DNA of 64,000 nucleotides from Amycolatopsis sp. A133 (GTDB lineage: Bacteria; Actinomycetota; Actinomycetes; Mycobacteriales; Pseudonocardiaceae), in assembly GCF_031082405.1 (NCBI RefSeq), contig NZ_JAVHJU010000040.1, positions 1-64,000 on the forward strand, given 5' to 3'. Below, in pieces: positions 52,158 through 61,367 of this stretch. The position numbers and the translations under genes are program-made. The notes beneath the pieces were generated by a model, which was given only the letters and a program-made list of their open reading frames with translations, did no database searches and had not been told where the DNA came from. The stretch's first letter is position 1, and each line of letters begins with the position of its first letter.

Positions 52158-55100
52158 ATGTCGGCCGCGGACGGCTCCGCACCGAGACTCCGGCTGCTGG
52201 GCCCCGTGAAGGCCTGGCAGGGCGAGACGGAGCTCGACCTCGGCTCCGCGCACCGGAGGACGGTCCTCGCCGCGCTGGCGATGCACCCGAACCGCACGGT
52301 TTCGCGCGAGGAGCTGATCGACGCCGTCTGGGGTGAGGCGCCGCCGCAGAGCGCGCAGGGTTCCATCTACACCTACGTCTCCGGGTTGCGGCGCGCGCTC
52401 GAGCCGGGCCGCGCCAAGGGCGAAGGGCCGCAGCTGCTCGCGTCGATCGGGTCCGGCTATTCGCTCCGCCTGGACGCCGAAGCGATCGACGTCCACCGGT
52501 TCGAAGCCCTGCGCGAGCAGGCGCAACGCCGGCAGGCGGCGGGCGATCTCCGCGGTGCGCGCGAAGCCTTCGACGCAGCGCTGGGACTCTGGCACGGCGT
52601 TCCGCTGTCCGGCTTGCCCGGGCCGTTCGCCGCCGCCCAGCGCGCCCGGCTCACCGAGGTGCGGCTGACGACCGTCGAGCGGCGCGCCGAGGTCCTGCTG
52701 GACTCGGGCGGGCACGCCGAACTCGTCGCCGAGCTGACCGCGCTGACCCGCGAGCACCCGTTCCGCGAGACGTTGCGCGGGCTGCTCATGCGGGCCCTGG
52801 TCCGGGCGGGACGGCGGACCGAGGCGATCGCGGTGTACGCCGACGTCCGCGACCGGCTCGTCGAGGCCTCGGGCACCGAGCCCGGGCCGGCCCTGCGACG
52901 GCTGCACGACGAGCTGCTGGAGAAACCCGCACCGGCACCGAAACCGCCGCCACCCCCGCGCCCGGCGCGGTTCCCGGCCGCGGCCCTGCCGGAGCGGGCG
53001 GAGATCTTCGTCGGCCGCGAAGCCGAACTGGACCGGCTGCGCGACGCCGTCGCCGGCCTTCGGGCCGGAGCGGGCCGCTCGGTGTGGCTCGAAGGCGAGC
53101 CGGGCAGCGGGCGGACGGCGCTGCTCGCCGAAGTCCTCACCCTGGCGCGGGACCTCGATCCCGCCTTCGCCGCCGCGGACGCGCTCGACCAGCGGTTTTC
53201 CCTGCGCCCGCTGCTCGACGCGCTGGGCGTGCACTCGCGCGCGACCGACGAACGCCGGGCCGCGCTGGCCGTGCGGCTCGCCGGGCCGTCCGGTGAAGAC
53301 CCCGTCGACGGCGTGCTGGGCCTGGTCCGCGAGCTGTGCGCGGAGGCCCCGCTGGTGCTCGTGGTCGACGACCTGCAGTGGGCCGACGACACCACGCTGC
53401 GGGTCTGGCGCTACCTGAGCCGGGAGACGCGGGAGCTGCCGTTGCTGCTGGTCGGCGCCTGCCGTCCGGTGCCGCGACCGGCCGCGCTCGACGACCTGCG
53501 GGCCGAACTTGACAACGATGACATCGCGGTGCTCCAGCTGACCCCGTTGACCGAAGACGCGACGCGGGAGCTGGCCACCGAGCTGGTCGGCGCGCCACCC
53601 GGGCCGGGGCTGCAGCTGCTGGTGTCCTACGCGGCCGGAAATCCGCGCTACACCAGGGAAATCGTCGAGACGCTGCTGACGCAGTCGATGATCGTGCTCG
53701 ACGGCGTCCACGCGCACCTGGACGGCAACGCGTGCCAGACGATCCCGCCGCCGCTGGGCTCGCGGATCACGCTGTACCTGAGCTTCCTGTCCAGCGGGGC
53801 CCGCGACACCCTGCGCTGGGCCGCGATGCTGGGCCGGGAGTTCTCGCTCGCGGACATCGCCGTCGCCACCGAACGGCCGCCGACGGCGCTGGTCGGCGCG
53901 GTCGACGAAGCGATCACGTCCGGGGTGCTCGTCGAATCGGGCGATCGGCTGGCGTTCCGGCACCCGCTGGTGCGCCGCGTGCTCTACGAAAAGACGCCCG
54001 CCGCGATGCGGGTCGCGCTGCACCGGCAGCTGGCCGAAGCGTTCGCCGCCGCGGGCGCGCCCGCCGAACGCGTCGCCGAGCAGCTCGCCGCCGCCCCTGC
54101 GCAGGTGGACCCGTGGGTCACCGCGTGGCTGCTGGAGCACATCGGCGCCGTGGCCACCGAGACCCCGCGGATCGCGGTCGACCTGCTGCGCCACGCCGTC
54201 ACCCAAGGCGCGTTGCCGCCGGACGCGCGGGAGACGCTGACCGCGACCCTGGCCCGGCTGCTGTTCTGGCTCGGCCGGGAGCCCGAAGCCGAGGCGCGCT
54301 CGGTCGTCGCGCGGACGTCCGACAGCAGGCGCGCGGCCGAGATGCGCTGGATCCTCGCCTACGTCTACTACCGCCGCGGCGACTTCTCCGAGGCGACCGC
54401 CGAGCTGAAGCGGACCCTCGACGACGCCGACGTCCCGGAGATGTGGCGCGGGCGGCACGAGGCCCTGCTGGCCACGCTGGAGAAGCTCGGCGAAGAGACC
54501 GCGCTGGCCCCGGCGGGGCTGCACCCGCTGGACGACGCGGCGCTGGCCGTGCCGAACCTCGACAGCCTCGACGACGCCGCCGAGCCGCTCGACGCCGCCC
54601 GGCGGATCGCCGCAACCCGCGCGGTGCCGGGCGAGATGCACCTGGCCGGCGCGGTGCACTACTACTGGCTGGGCCGCTGGCCCGAGGCGCTGGCCGAGCT
54701 CGACGCGGTGATCCGCGACGGCGCCGAAACCGCGTCATACGTTCTGCGCAGTCCCGGCTCGGCGTTGCTGGTCCACGGCGTCGGCGCGTTGATCGCCGGC
54801 CACCGCGGCGAACCGGCCCAGGCCAGGACGCACCTGGACGCGGCCGACCGGCAGCAGTGGCCCCCGGGCCTCGAGCCCGACGGCGGGGACTTCCTCCTCG
54901 CGGCGCGGGCGCTGCTGGCCGAGCAGGAGGGCAGGCCGGAGGCGGCCCTGGCGGCCCTGTCCCCGCTGCTGGAGGACAACCACCCCCCGGCGGCCCGCCA
55001 CCAGTGGCTGCCCGACCTGGTGCGGCTGGCTTTGGCGCTCGACGATCGCCAGCGGGTCCAGGAGGCGCTGCGCCTGCTGGAATCCGACGCCGGCATCCCC

Positions 55101-55412
55101 CCGGCCCACGCCGCGGCGGCCGCCCACTGCCGCGGCTTGGTGGTAGGCGACCCCGAGCCGGTGCTGACGGCGGCCGGGCACTACCGGGCAGCCGGGCGGT
55201 TGCTGAAGCAGGCCAAGGCCACGGAGGACGCGGCGATCCTGCTGGCGGAGTCGGGCGAGCTGGCCGGGGCGCGGACGGCGTTCCGGACCGCGCTGACGGC
55301 GTACACCGGAATGGGCGCGGTGTGGGACGTCCGCCGCGCGGAGGCCCGGATGGGGCCCTTCGGCATCCGGCGGGCGCCGGCGGTGCGGCCGCGGGCGGTT
55401 GCCGGGGAGTGA
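52158..55412 (+). CDS. SARP-type BTAD/AAA+ transcriptional regulator without C-terminal HTH
   Basis: The 1084-residue product has an OmpR-like DNA-binding domain (LRLLGPVKAWQGETELDLG, EELIDAVWGEAPPQSAQGSIYTYVSGLRRAL), a bacterial transcriptional activation domain (~100-255), an ATPase domain and TPR-like repeats. The Walker A is GEPGSGRTA: the catalytic Lys is replaced by Arg319, while Walker B (LVLVVDDLQWADD) is intact. Family members activate secondary metabolism or morphological genes. AGGGAGA precedes the ATG. It is followed in tandem by a larger paralogue. Confidence 0.9.
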   Translation: MSAADGSAPRLRLLGPVKAWQGETELDLGSAHRRTVLAALAMHPNRTVSREELIDAVWGEAPPQSAQGSIYTYVSGLRRALEPGRAKGEGPQLLASIGSGYSLRLDAEAIDVHRFEALREQAQRRQAAGDLRGAREAFDAALGLWHGVPLSGLPGPFAAAQRARLTEVRLTTVERRAEVLLDSGGHAELVAELTALTREHPFRETLRGLLMRALVRAGRRTEAIAVYADVRDRLVEASGTEPGPALRRLHDELLEKPAPAPKPPPPPRPARFPAAALPERAEIFVGREAELDRLRDAVAGLRAGAGRSVWLEGEPGSGRTALLAEVLTLARDLDPAFAAADALDQRFSLRPLLDALGVHSRATDERRAALAVRLAGPSGEDPVDGVLGLVRELCAEAPLVLVVDDLQWADDTTLRVWRYLSRETRELPLLLVGACRPVPRPAALDDLRAELDNDDIAVLQLTPLTEDATRELATELVGAPPGPGLQLLVSYAAGNPRYTREIVETLLTQSMIVLDGVHAHLDGNACQTIPPPLGSRITLYLSFLSSGARDTLRWAAMLGREFSLADIAVATERPPTALVGAVDEAITSGVLVESGDRLAFRHPLVRRVLYEKTPAAMRVALHRQLAEAFAAAGAPAERVAEQLAAAPAQVDPWVTAWLLEHIGAVATETPRIAVDLLRHAVTQGALPPDARETLTATLARLLFWLGREPEAEARSVVARTSDSRRAAEMRWILAYVYYRRGDFSEATAELKRTLDDADVPEMWRGRHEALLATLEKLGEETALAPAGLHPLDDAALAVPNLDSLDDAAEPLDAARRIAATRAVPGEMHLAGAVHYYWLGRWPEALAELDAVIRDGAETASYVLRSPGSALLVHGVGALIAGHRGEPAQARTHLDAADRQQWPPGLEPDGGDFLLAARALLAEQEGRPEAALAALSPLLEDNHPPAARHQWLPDLVRLALALDDRQRVQEALRLLESDAGIPPAHAAAAAHCRGLVVGDPEPVLTAAGHYRAAGRLLKQAKATEDAAILLAESGELAGARTAFRTALTAYTGMGAVWDVRRAEARMGPFGIRRAPAVRPRAVAGE

Positions 55413-55439
55413 GGGGCCGGGTCGGGTCGCGGGATTGTC

Positions 55440-55632
55440 GGCGGGTTCGGAGGCTTAGGCACGGCTCGTGAGCAGGCCGCGGGTTGCCGGCGCCGGAAGG
55501 CCGGGCATGCGCTCGCTAGCAACTCGCGGGGCTGCAGGCGGGGGCTGGAGGCCTAGGCACGGGTTTGTGAGCAGGCCGCGGGCTGCCGGTGGCGCCGGAG
55601 GGCCGGCCACGCGCTCGCAAGCAAGCCGCGGG
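55440..55632. repeat. Direct repeat of about 92-95 bp between the two SARP genes
   Basis: Copy 1 (about 55440-55531) and copy 2 (about 55538-55632) share GAGCAGGCCGCGGG, TAGGCACGG, GGCCGG and GCGCTCGC blocks in the same order with small indels. The 504-bp region 55413-55916 around it holds no convincing gene, only the SARP2 leader. Confidence 0.6.
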
Positions 55633-55916
55633 CGTTTACTCCGGAACGCGCGAGCCCACCACTCCCCTCCACCGGCCTGAGCCGCAGCTCAGCCGCGCTG
55701 CGGGGCAGGCGCGACCAACCCGCACCCCAGCACCAGGGCCCGAACCCGGCCGAGGACATCTCCGGCGAGTGACATCCGGCGCCGCGATGTCTTGTCTGAG
55801 TTGAACGCGCAACCTTGTGCGGGGCCGCCGCGTCGGTAAGGTCACCGGAGTAGTCGGTACCGATGTCCCTGGGGGATGGGGTCTGGGGCTGGAGCCCCAG
55901 AGGGGACGGCAGTGAC

Positions 55917-58900
55917 ATGCCAGCGGATGCGGACACCGGCCTGCGGGTGGGCGTGCTCGGCCCGCTGCGGGCCTGGCGCGGGGCGGCCGAAATCGGGCTC
56001 GGCCCCGCTCGTCAGCGTGCCGTCTTCGCGGTGCTCGCGGTCAACGCCGGCCGGTCCGTTCCCCGGGCCGAACTGATCGCCGGCGTGTGGGGTGACTCCG
56101 CGCCGGCGAGTGTCGAAGGCAGCGTGCACACCTACGTCTCCGGGCTGCGCCGGGCCCTCGAACCGGACCGGTCGCGGTGGTCGGCGGCCAGCGTCCTCGT
56201 CTCCGATCCGGCCGGGTACTCGCTGCTGCTCGGTGAAGACGCGCTCGACGCGGCCCTGTTCGAACGGCACCGCGAATGCGCGCAACGGCACCTCGACCTG
56301 GGCGATCCGCGGGCGGCGGTCACCGAACTGGACGCCGCTCTTGCGCTCTGGCAGGGGGAAGCGCTCTCCGGCGTGCCCGGCGGGTTTGCCGAGCGGCACC
56401 GCGAATACCTCGCCGAACTGCGGCTGAACACCCTCGAACGGCGGGCCGAAGCCGTGCTGGCGCTCGGTGGCCACCTCGATCTCGCGCCGGAGCTGACGGT
56501 GCTGGCCGGCGAACACCCGCTGCGGGAGTCGCTGCGGGAGTCGCTCATGCTCGCCCTCTACCGCAGCGGACGGCCCGCCGACGCCCTCGACGTCTTCCGC
56601 GACGCCCGCGCCACCCTCGTCGCCGAACTCGGCGTCGAACCCGGTCCGGCGCTGCAGCGGCTCCAGCGGCAGATCCTGGCCCAGGACCCGGCCCTCGACG
56701 CCCCCTCGGCGCCGGTCGTGGTCACCGGGCACCGGCTGTTCGGCCGGGAAGCCGAAATGACGAAACTCGCCGAGCTCGTCGCCGGTGTCCGCGCCGGGCG
56801 GGGCCGGGCCGTCTGGATCGAAGGCGACGCCGGGATCGGCAAGTCCGAGCTGCTCGCCAGCTCACTGCCGGACGGCCCCGGCTTCCAGCGGCTCTGGGCG
56901 GCCGCGGACGAGCTGAGCACCCGGTTCCCGCTGCAGGTGGTGCTGGAATGCCTGGCGATCGACGCGCATTCGCCCGACCCGCGGCGTGCGCGGGTGGCGA
57001 AGGAACTCGCGGGCGAGGGCCCGGCGCGGCGCAGCTGGGGCCCGGCCGACCCGGTGCTCGGCGCCGTCGACCGGCTGCTCGCCCTGGTCGACGAGCTGTG
57101 CGCCGAGTCGCCGCAGGTGCTGGTGCTGGACGACCTGCAGTGGGCCGACGAGGCGTCCGTGCTGGTCTGGCACCGGCTCTGCGCGGCGACCCGGCAGCTG
57201 CCGCTGCTGCTGGTGGCCGCGACCCGCCCGGCGCCGGACCGCGCCGAACTCGCCCAGCTGCGCCGCGGCGTCCAGGCGCGCGACGGCGTCGTCCTCGACC
57301 TCGCGCCGCTGACCGAAGAGAACGTCGGCAGGCTGATCGAAGACCAGCTCGGGGCGCCGCCCGGGCCCGGATTGCGCGAACTGGCCGCCCGTGGCGCCGG
57401 AAACCCCTTGTACGTCAAGGAAATGGTCGACGTCCTGCGCCGCGCCGGCGCGGTGGAGGTGAGCGGCGGCCAAGCCGACGTCGACGACCCGGCGGAGTTC
57501 GAGGCGCCGCGATCGCTGGTCGCCGCCGTCGACCGGCGGCTGGACTTCCTGACCGCGCGGACGCAGGAAGTGCTGCGCTGGGGCGCGCTGCTGGGCATGG
57601 AGTTCGCCGTCGGCGACGTCGCCGCGGTGGTCGGCACCCGGCCGTCGGACCTGCTGGCGCCGCTGGAAGAAGCCGTCGCGGCGAACGTGCTCATCGACAC
57701 CGGGACCCAGCTGGCGTTCCGCCACCCCCTGCTGCGACAGGCCCTTTACGACCGCCTGCTGGCCGGGACGCGGGCGGCGCTGCACCGCCAGGCCGCCGAG
57801 GCGCTCGCCGGGATCGGCGCCCCGGTGAAGCGCGTCGCCGAGCAGCTGGTGGCGGCGCCCGCGACGGTGGACGAATGGGTGCTGGACTGGCTCGCCGCCC
57901 ACCACGCGGTCGTCTCGACCCGGGCGCCGCTGATCGCCGTCGAGCTGCTGGAACGCGCGCTGGCCGCGTGCTCCAGCACCGACCGACGCCGGGAAACACT
58001 GCTCGTGGCGCTGGTCAAGGTGCTGTTCCGGCTGGAACGCAGCCCGGAAACCCTGGCGCGGCAAGCCCTCGACGTCGCCACCGAGCCGGACGCCGTCGAG
58101 GAGATGCGGCACGTGCTCGCGGCGCTGCGGCACCGCCGTGGGGACACCGAAGGTGCCGTCGCCACCCTCGCCGCGTCGGTCGACGACCCGGCCGTGCCGG
58201 AGCTCTGGCGGGGCAAGCACCGGCAGCTGCTGGCGAACTTCCGCCGCGGCGATCTGTCCGATTTGGACAATGCGGAGCGGACGGCGCACGAGACGAAAGC
58301 GCTCGCCGGCGGCGACCGCTACCTGACCGCGCACTCGCTGCAGTCGTTGTGGCTGGTCGATTCGGTGCGCCGCGAGCACGACCGCGCGCTCGCCCACGTC
58401 GACGCGGCGATCGAGGCCGTCGGCGACGACCACGAACTCGCCGACCTGCACCTCGACCTGCTCGACAACCGCGTGTTCACGCTCCAGAACCTCGACCGGC
58501 TGGCCGAAGCGGACGACGCGCTGCGCGCGGCGGGCGAAGTCGCCGCCCGGCACGCCCTGCCGGTCGGGCTGCAGGTGTCCGCCGCGGTGCACCGGTACTG
58601 GGAAGGCCGCTGGGACGAGGCGCTGGTCGAGCTGGACACGGTCATCGAGGACGGCCCGGCGATCACGTTCTACGGCCTGCGCGAGCCCGGCCCGGCGGCG
58701 CTGCTGCTGCACGGCGTCGCGGCGCTGATCGCGGGCCGCCGGGACGACCGGGCCCAGGCCGCGGCCCACCTCGACGCGGCGGAGGAGTACGCCCCGGCGA
58801 CCGGCGCCGAGCGCGAAAGCTTCGACTTCCTGCTGGTCGCCGACGCCCTCGCGGCCGAGCAGCGCGGCGACCGGGTCCGCGCGCTCGCCGTCCTCGAACC

Positions 58901-59603
58901 GATCCTCAACCCGACGTACGCGCAGATGATGCTGCGGCACCAGTGGCTGCCGGCGTTCGTGCGGCTGGCGATGGAGCAGGACGACGTCGGCCGCGCCCGG
59001 CGCGCGTTGGCGGTGTGCGAGGAAGAAGCGGCGAAGGAACGACGTCCGGCGCGGGCGCACGCGGCGGCGTCGTGGTGCCGCGGGCTGATCGAGGAGGACC
59101 CGGCCCCGGTGCTGGCGACGGCCGAGCACTTCCGGGCGGTCGGCCGCCGCCCCGAACTGGCGTCGGCGCTCGAGGACGCGGCGGTGCTGCTGGCGCGCGC
59201 GGGCCGGCTGGACGCGGCGCACGCGGCGTTCGAGGAGGCCGCCGAGCTGTACACGGCGCTGGCCGCGCGCTGGGACCTGCGGCGCGCGGAAACCCGGCTG
59301 CGCCGCCTCGGCGTCCGCCGCGGCGCCCTGTTCTCGCCGATCCGGCCGGGTCACGGCTGGGAGTCGCTGACGCCGATCGAGGTCCGCATCGCCGGCCTGG
59401 TCGCCGAAGGCCGGTCCAACCCGGAGATCGCGGCGGAGCTGTCGTTGCCGCGGCGGACGGTCCAGGCCCACGTGGCCCGGCTGCTGGGCAAGCTGGATGC
59501 GCCGTCACGCGCGGGTGTCGCCGACGCCTTCCGGCAGCGCACCGGAGCGGGTGCCGATCCAGCACCACCCGCGGCCGGGCGACCGGGAAGCGGCAGGCGT
59601 TGA
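55917..59603 (+). CDS. SARP-type BTAD/AAA+ regulator with C-terminal LuxR helix-turn-helix
   Basis: The product is about 1228 residues. An OmpR-like domain (LRVGVLGPLRAWRGAAEIGLG, ELIAGVWGDSAPASVEGSVHTYVSGLRRAL) and BTAD are followed by an ATPase with intact Walker A (GDAGIGKSE, K309) and Walker B (VLVLDDLQWADE), TPR-like repeats, and a LuxR HTH (LTPIEVRIAGLVAEGRSNPEIAAELSLPRRTVQAHVARLLGKL). It combines SARP and LAL-type features. I preferred the ATG at 55917, where the distance to LRVGVLG matches the upstream paralogue; the ATG at 55863 is possible. Confidence 0.88.
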   Translation: MPADADTGLRVGVLGPLRAWRGAAEIGLGPARQRAVFAVLAVNAGRSVPRAELIAGVWGDSAPASVEGSVHTYVSGLRRALEPDRSRWSAASVLVSDPAGYSLLLGEDALDAALFERHRECAQRHLDLGDPRAAVTELDAALALWQGEALSGVPGGFAERHREYLAELRLNTLERRAEAVLALGGHLDLAPELTVLAGEHPLRESLRESLMLALYRSGRPADALDVFRDARATLVAELGVEPGPALQRLQRQILAQDPALDAPSAPVVVTGHRLFGREAEMTKLAELVAGVRAGRGRAVWIEGDAGIGKSELLASSLPDGPGFQRLWAAADELSTRFPLQVVLECLAIDAHSPDPRRARVAKELAGEGPARRSWGPADPVLGAVDRLLALVDELCAESPQVLVLDDLQWADEASVLVWHRLCAATRQLPLLLVAATRPAPDRAELAQLRRGVQARDGVVLDLAPLTEENVGRLIEDQLGAPPGPGLRELAARGAGNPLYVKEMVDVLRRAGAVEVSGGQADVDDPAEFEAPRSLVAAVDRRLDFLTARTQEVLRWGALLGMEFAVGDVAAVVGTRPSDLLAPLEEAVAANVLIDTGTQLAFRHPLLRQALYDRLLAGTRAALHRQAAEALAGIGAPVKRVAEQLVAAPATVDEWVLDWLAAHHAVVSTRAPLIAVELLERALAACSSTDRRRETLLVALVKVLFRLERSPETLARQALDVATEPDAVEEMRHVLAALRHRRGDTEGAVATLAASVDDPAVPELWRGKHRQLLANFRRGDLSDLDNAERTAHETKALAGGDRYLTAHSLQSLWLVDSVRREHDRALAHVDAAIEAVGDDHELADLHLDLLDNRVFTLQNLDRLAEADDALRAAGEVAARHALPVGLQVSAAVHRYWEGRWDEALVELDTVIEDGPAITFYGLREPGPAALLLHGVAALIAGRRDDRAQAAAHLDAAEEYAPATGAERESFDFLLVADALAAEQRGDRVRALAVLEPILNPTYAQMMLRHQWLPAFVRLAMEQDDVGRARRALAVCEEEAAKERRPARAHAAASWCRGLIEEDPAPVLATAEHFRAVGRRPELASALEDAAVLLARAGRLDAAHAAFEEAAELYTALAARWDLRRAETRLRRLGVRRGALFSPIRPGHGWESLTPIEVRIAGLVAEGRSNPEIAAELSLPRRTVQAHVARLLGKLDAPSRAGVADAFRQRTGAGADPAPPAAGRPGSGRR

Positions 59604-59634
59604 GGCCGAGCCCACGGGAAACCCGTCGGGAAGG

Positions 59635-60459
59635 TCATACCGGTGCCCCCTTCAGGATGCCCCGCACGATGTGGCGGCCCAGCAGCAGGAACAACGCGAT
59701 GACGGGCAGGACGGCGACGGTCGCGCCGGTGAGCATGAGCGCGTAGTCGGTGTAGTAGCCGCTGGCCAGCTGCGACAGGGCGACCTGGACGGTCGGCGTC
59801 TCGTTGGGGTCGAGGACCACCAGCGGCCAGAAGTAGTCGTTCCACGTGGCCATGAAGGTGAGCATCGCGAGCACCGCGGCCGGCGCGCGCAGGGCGGGCA
59901 CGGCCACGTGCCAGTAGGTGCGCAGGATCGAGCAGCCGTCGACGGTGGCGGCGTCGACGAGCTCCGCGGTGATCGCGTTTTCGCACGCCTGGCGCATCCA
60001 GAACACGCTGAAGGCGCTGACCAGCGCCGGCACGATCACCGCTTCGAGCCGGCCGTACCAGCCGAGGTCGCCGACAACGAGGTACAGCGGGATGACACCG
60101 AGCTGCGCCGGCACCATGGCCGAGCCGACGACCAGCAGGAACAGCGTGTTGCGGCCGCGGAACTCCAGCCGCGCGAAGGCGAACCCGGCGAGGCTCGCCA
60201 GCACGACGTTGGCCACCATGACGGTGCCCGCGACGATCAGCGAGTTCCCGATGGCCAGCCAGAAGTCGACGGTGTCGAAGACGCGCCGCACGTTCCCGGC
60301 CAGGTGCCCGCCCGGCAGCAGCAGCGGCGACGTCTCACCGATCGCCGAATTGTCGCGCGTGGCCACGACGAACGACCAGTACAGCGGGAACGCGGACGCG
60401 CCGAGCACCCCGGTCAGCACGGCGTACACCCAGCCGCCCGGCCGGCGCCGCGCCGTCAC
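59635..60459 (-). CDS. Carbohydrate ABC transporter permease (MalG type)
   Basis: The product is about 274 residues with six membrane helices and the EAA loop (ELVDAATVDGCSILRTYWHVAVPALRAP). The C-terminus (LFLLLGRHIVRGILKGAPV) is typical of MalG-type permeases. GTG at 60459 overlaps the stop of the partner permease by 4 nt. It is the last gene of a regulator-binding protein-permease-permease operon; no ATPase is encoded, so a shared MsiK-like ATPase is expected. Confidence 0.92.
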   Translation of the reverse strand: MTARRRPGGWVYAVLTGVLGASAFPLYWSFVVATRDNSAIGETSPLLLPGGHLAGNVRRVFDTVDFWLAIGNSLIVAGTVMVANVVLASLAGFAFARLEFRGRNTLFLLVVGSAMVPAQLGVIPLYLVVGDLGWYGRLEAVIVPALVSAFSVFWMRQACENAITAELVDAATVDGCSILRTYWHVAVPALRAPAAVLAMLTFMATWNDYFWPLVVLDPNETPTVQVALSQLASGYYTDYALMLTGATVAVLPVIALFLLLGRHIVRGILKGAPV

Positions 60460-61361
60460 GCCGACCTCACGAACCGGCGCACCAACCGGTAGTTGACCAG
60501 CGCGAACAGCGCGCAGATCACGAACATCACCCAGGTCAGCGCGGCCGCGTAACCGGCGTCGAGGTGCGTGAAGCCCTTCTCGTAGAGGTACATGACCAGC
60601 GTCTGGAACTGGCGGTCGTTGCCGCCCGTTCCGGCGGAGCCACCGGCGTCGAACAGCTGCGGCTCGGCGAACAGCTGCAAGCCGTTGACGGTGCCGGCGA
60701 TGGCGGTGAAGGCCAGCGCGGGCCGGATGCCCGGCACGGTGATCGACCAGAACGTCCGCCACCGCGAGGCGCCGTCGAGCTCCGCGGCCTCGTACAGGTC
60801 ACCCGGGACGGCCTGCATCGCGGCCAGGTAGATCAGGGCGTTGTAGCCGGTCCAGCGCCAGAGCACCATGCTCGCGACGGCGAAGTGCGACGTCCAGGTC
60901 GTCGCCTGCCAGTTGACCGGCGCCACGCCGAACCAGCCGAGGACCTCGTTGACGACGCCGTAGTCGCGGCTGAACAGCTGCCCGAACACCAGCCCGACGG
61001 CGACGACGGACACGACGTTCGGCAGCAGGATGCCGGTGCGCCACCAGGTCGCGGCGCGCAGCGGCCGGTCCAGCAGCGCCGCGATGCCCAGCGCCAGCAG
61101 GAACTCCGGGACCGCGGCGAGCAGGAAGATGCTCACGGTGTTGGCGAGCGCGTTGTAGAAGTGCGGGTCGCCGAGCAGATCGCCGTAGTTGGCGAGTCCG
61201 GAGCCGCCCTGGTCGCCCTCGAGGAGGTTCCAGTCGTGCAGCGAAACCCACGCCGTGTAGAGCAGCGGGAACGCGCCGAAGACGACGAACAGGGCGAAGA
61301 AGGGCGCGACGAGCAGCAGCGGCGTGACCTTGCGGTCGAAACGGGCGAGCCGGTGCTGCAC
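60456..61361 (-). CDS. Carbohydrate ABC transporter permease (MalF type)
   Basis: The 301-residue product has six membrane helices and the EAA motif (DLYEAAELDGASRWRTFWSITVPGIRPAL). It forms the translocation pore with the downstream permease. The GTG at 61361 lies 6 bp after the binding-protein stop. Confidence 0.92.
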   Translation of the reverse strand: MQHRLARFDRKVTPLLLVAPFFALFVVFGAFPLLYTAWVSLHDWNLLEGDQGGSGLANYGDLLGDPHFYNALANTVSIFLLAAVPEFLLALGIAALLDRPLRAATWWRTGILLPNVVSVVAVGLVFGQLFSRDYGVVNEVLGWFGVAPVNWQATTWTSHFAVASMVLWRWTGYNALIYLAAMQAVPGDLYEAAELDGASRWRTFWSITVPGIRPALAFTAIAGTVNGLQLFAEPQLFDAGGSAGTGGNDRQFQTLVMYLYEKGFTHLDAGYAAALTWVMFVICALFALVNYRLVRRFVRSA

Positions 61362-61367
61362 GCGCGG

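Noticed and set aside
55469..55804. Short frames on both strands between the two SARP genes
   Set aside because: They arise from the duplicated GC-rich block and lack starts with ribosome sites or family resemblance.
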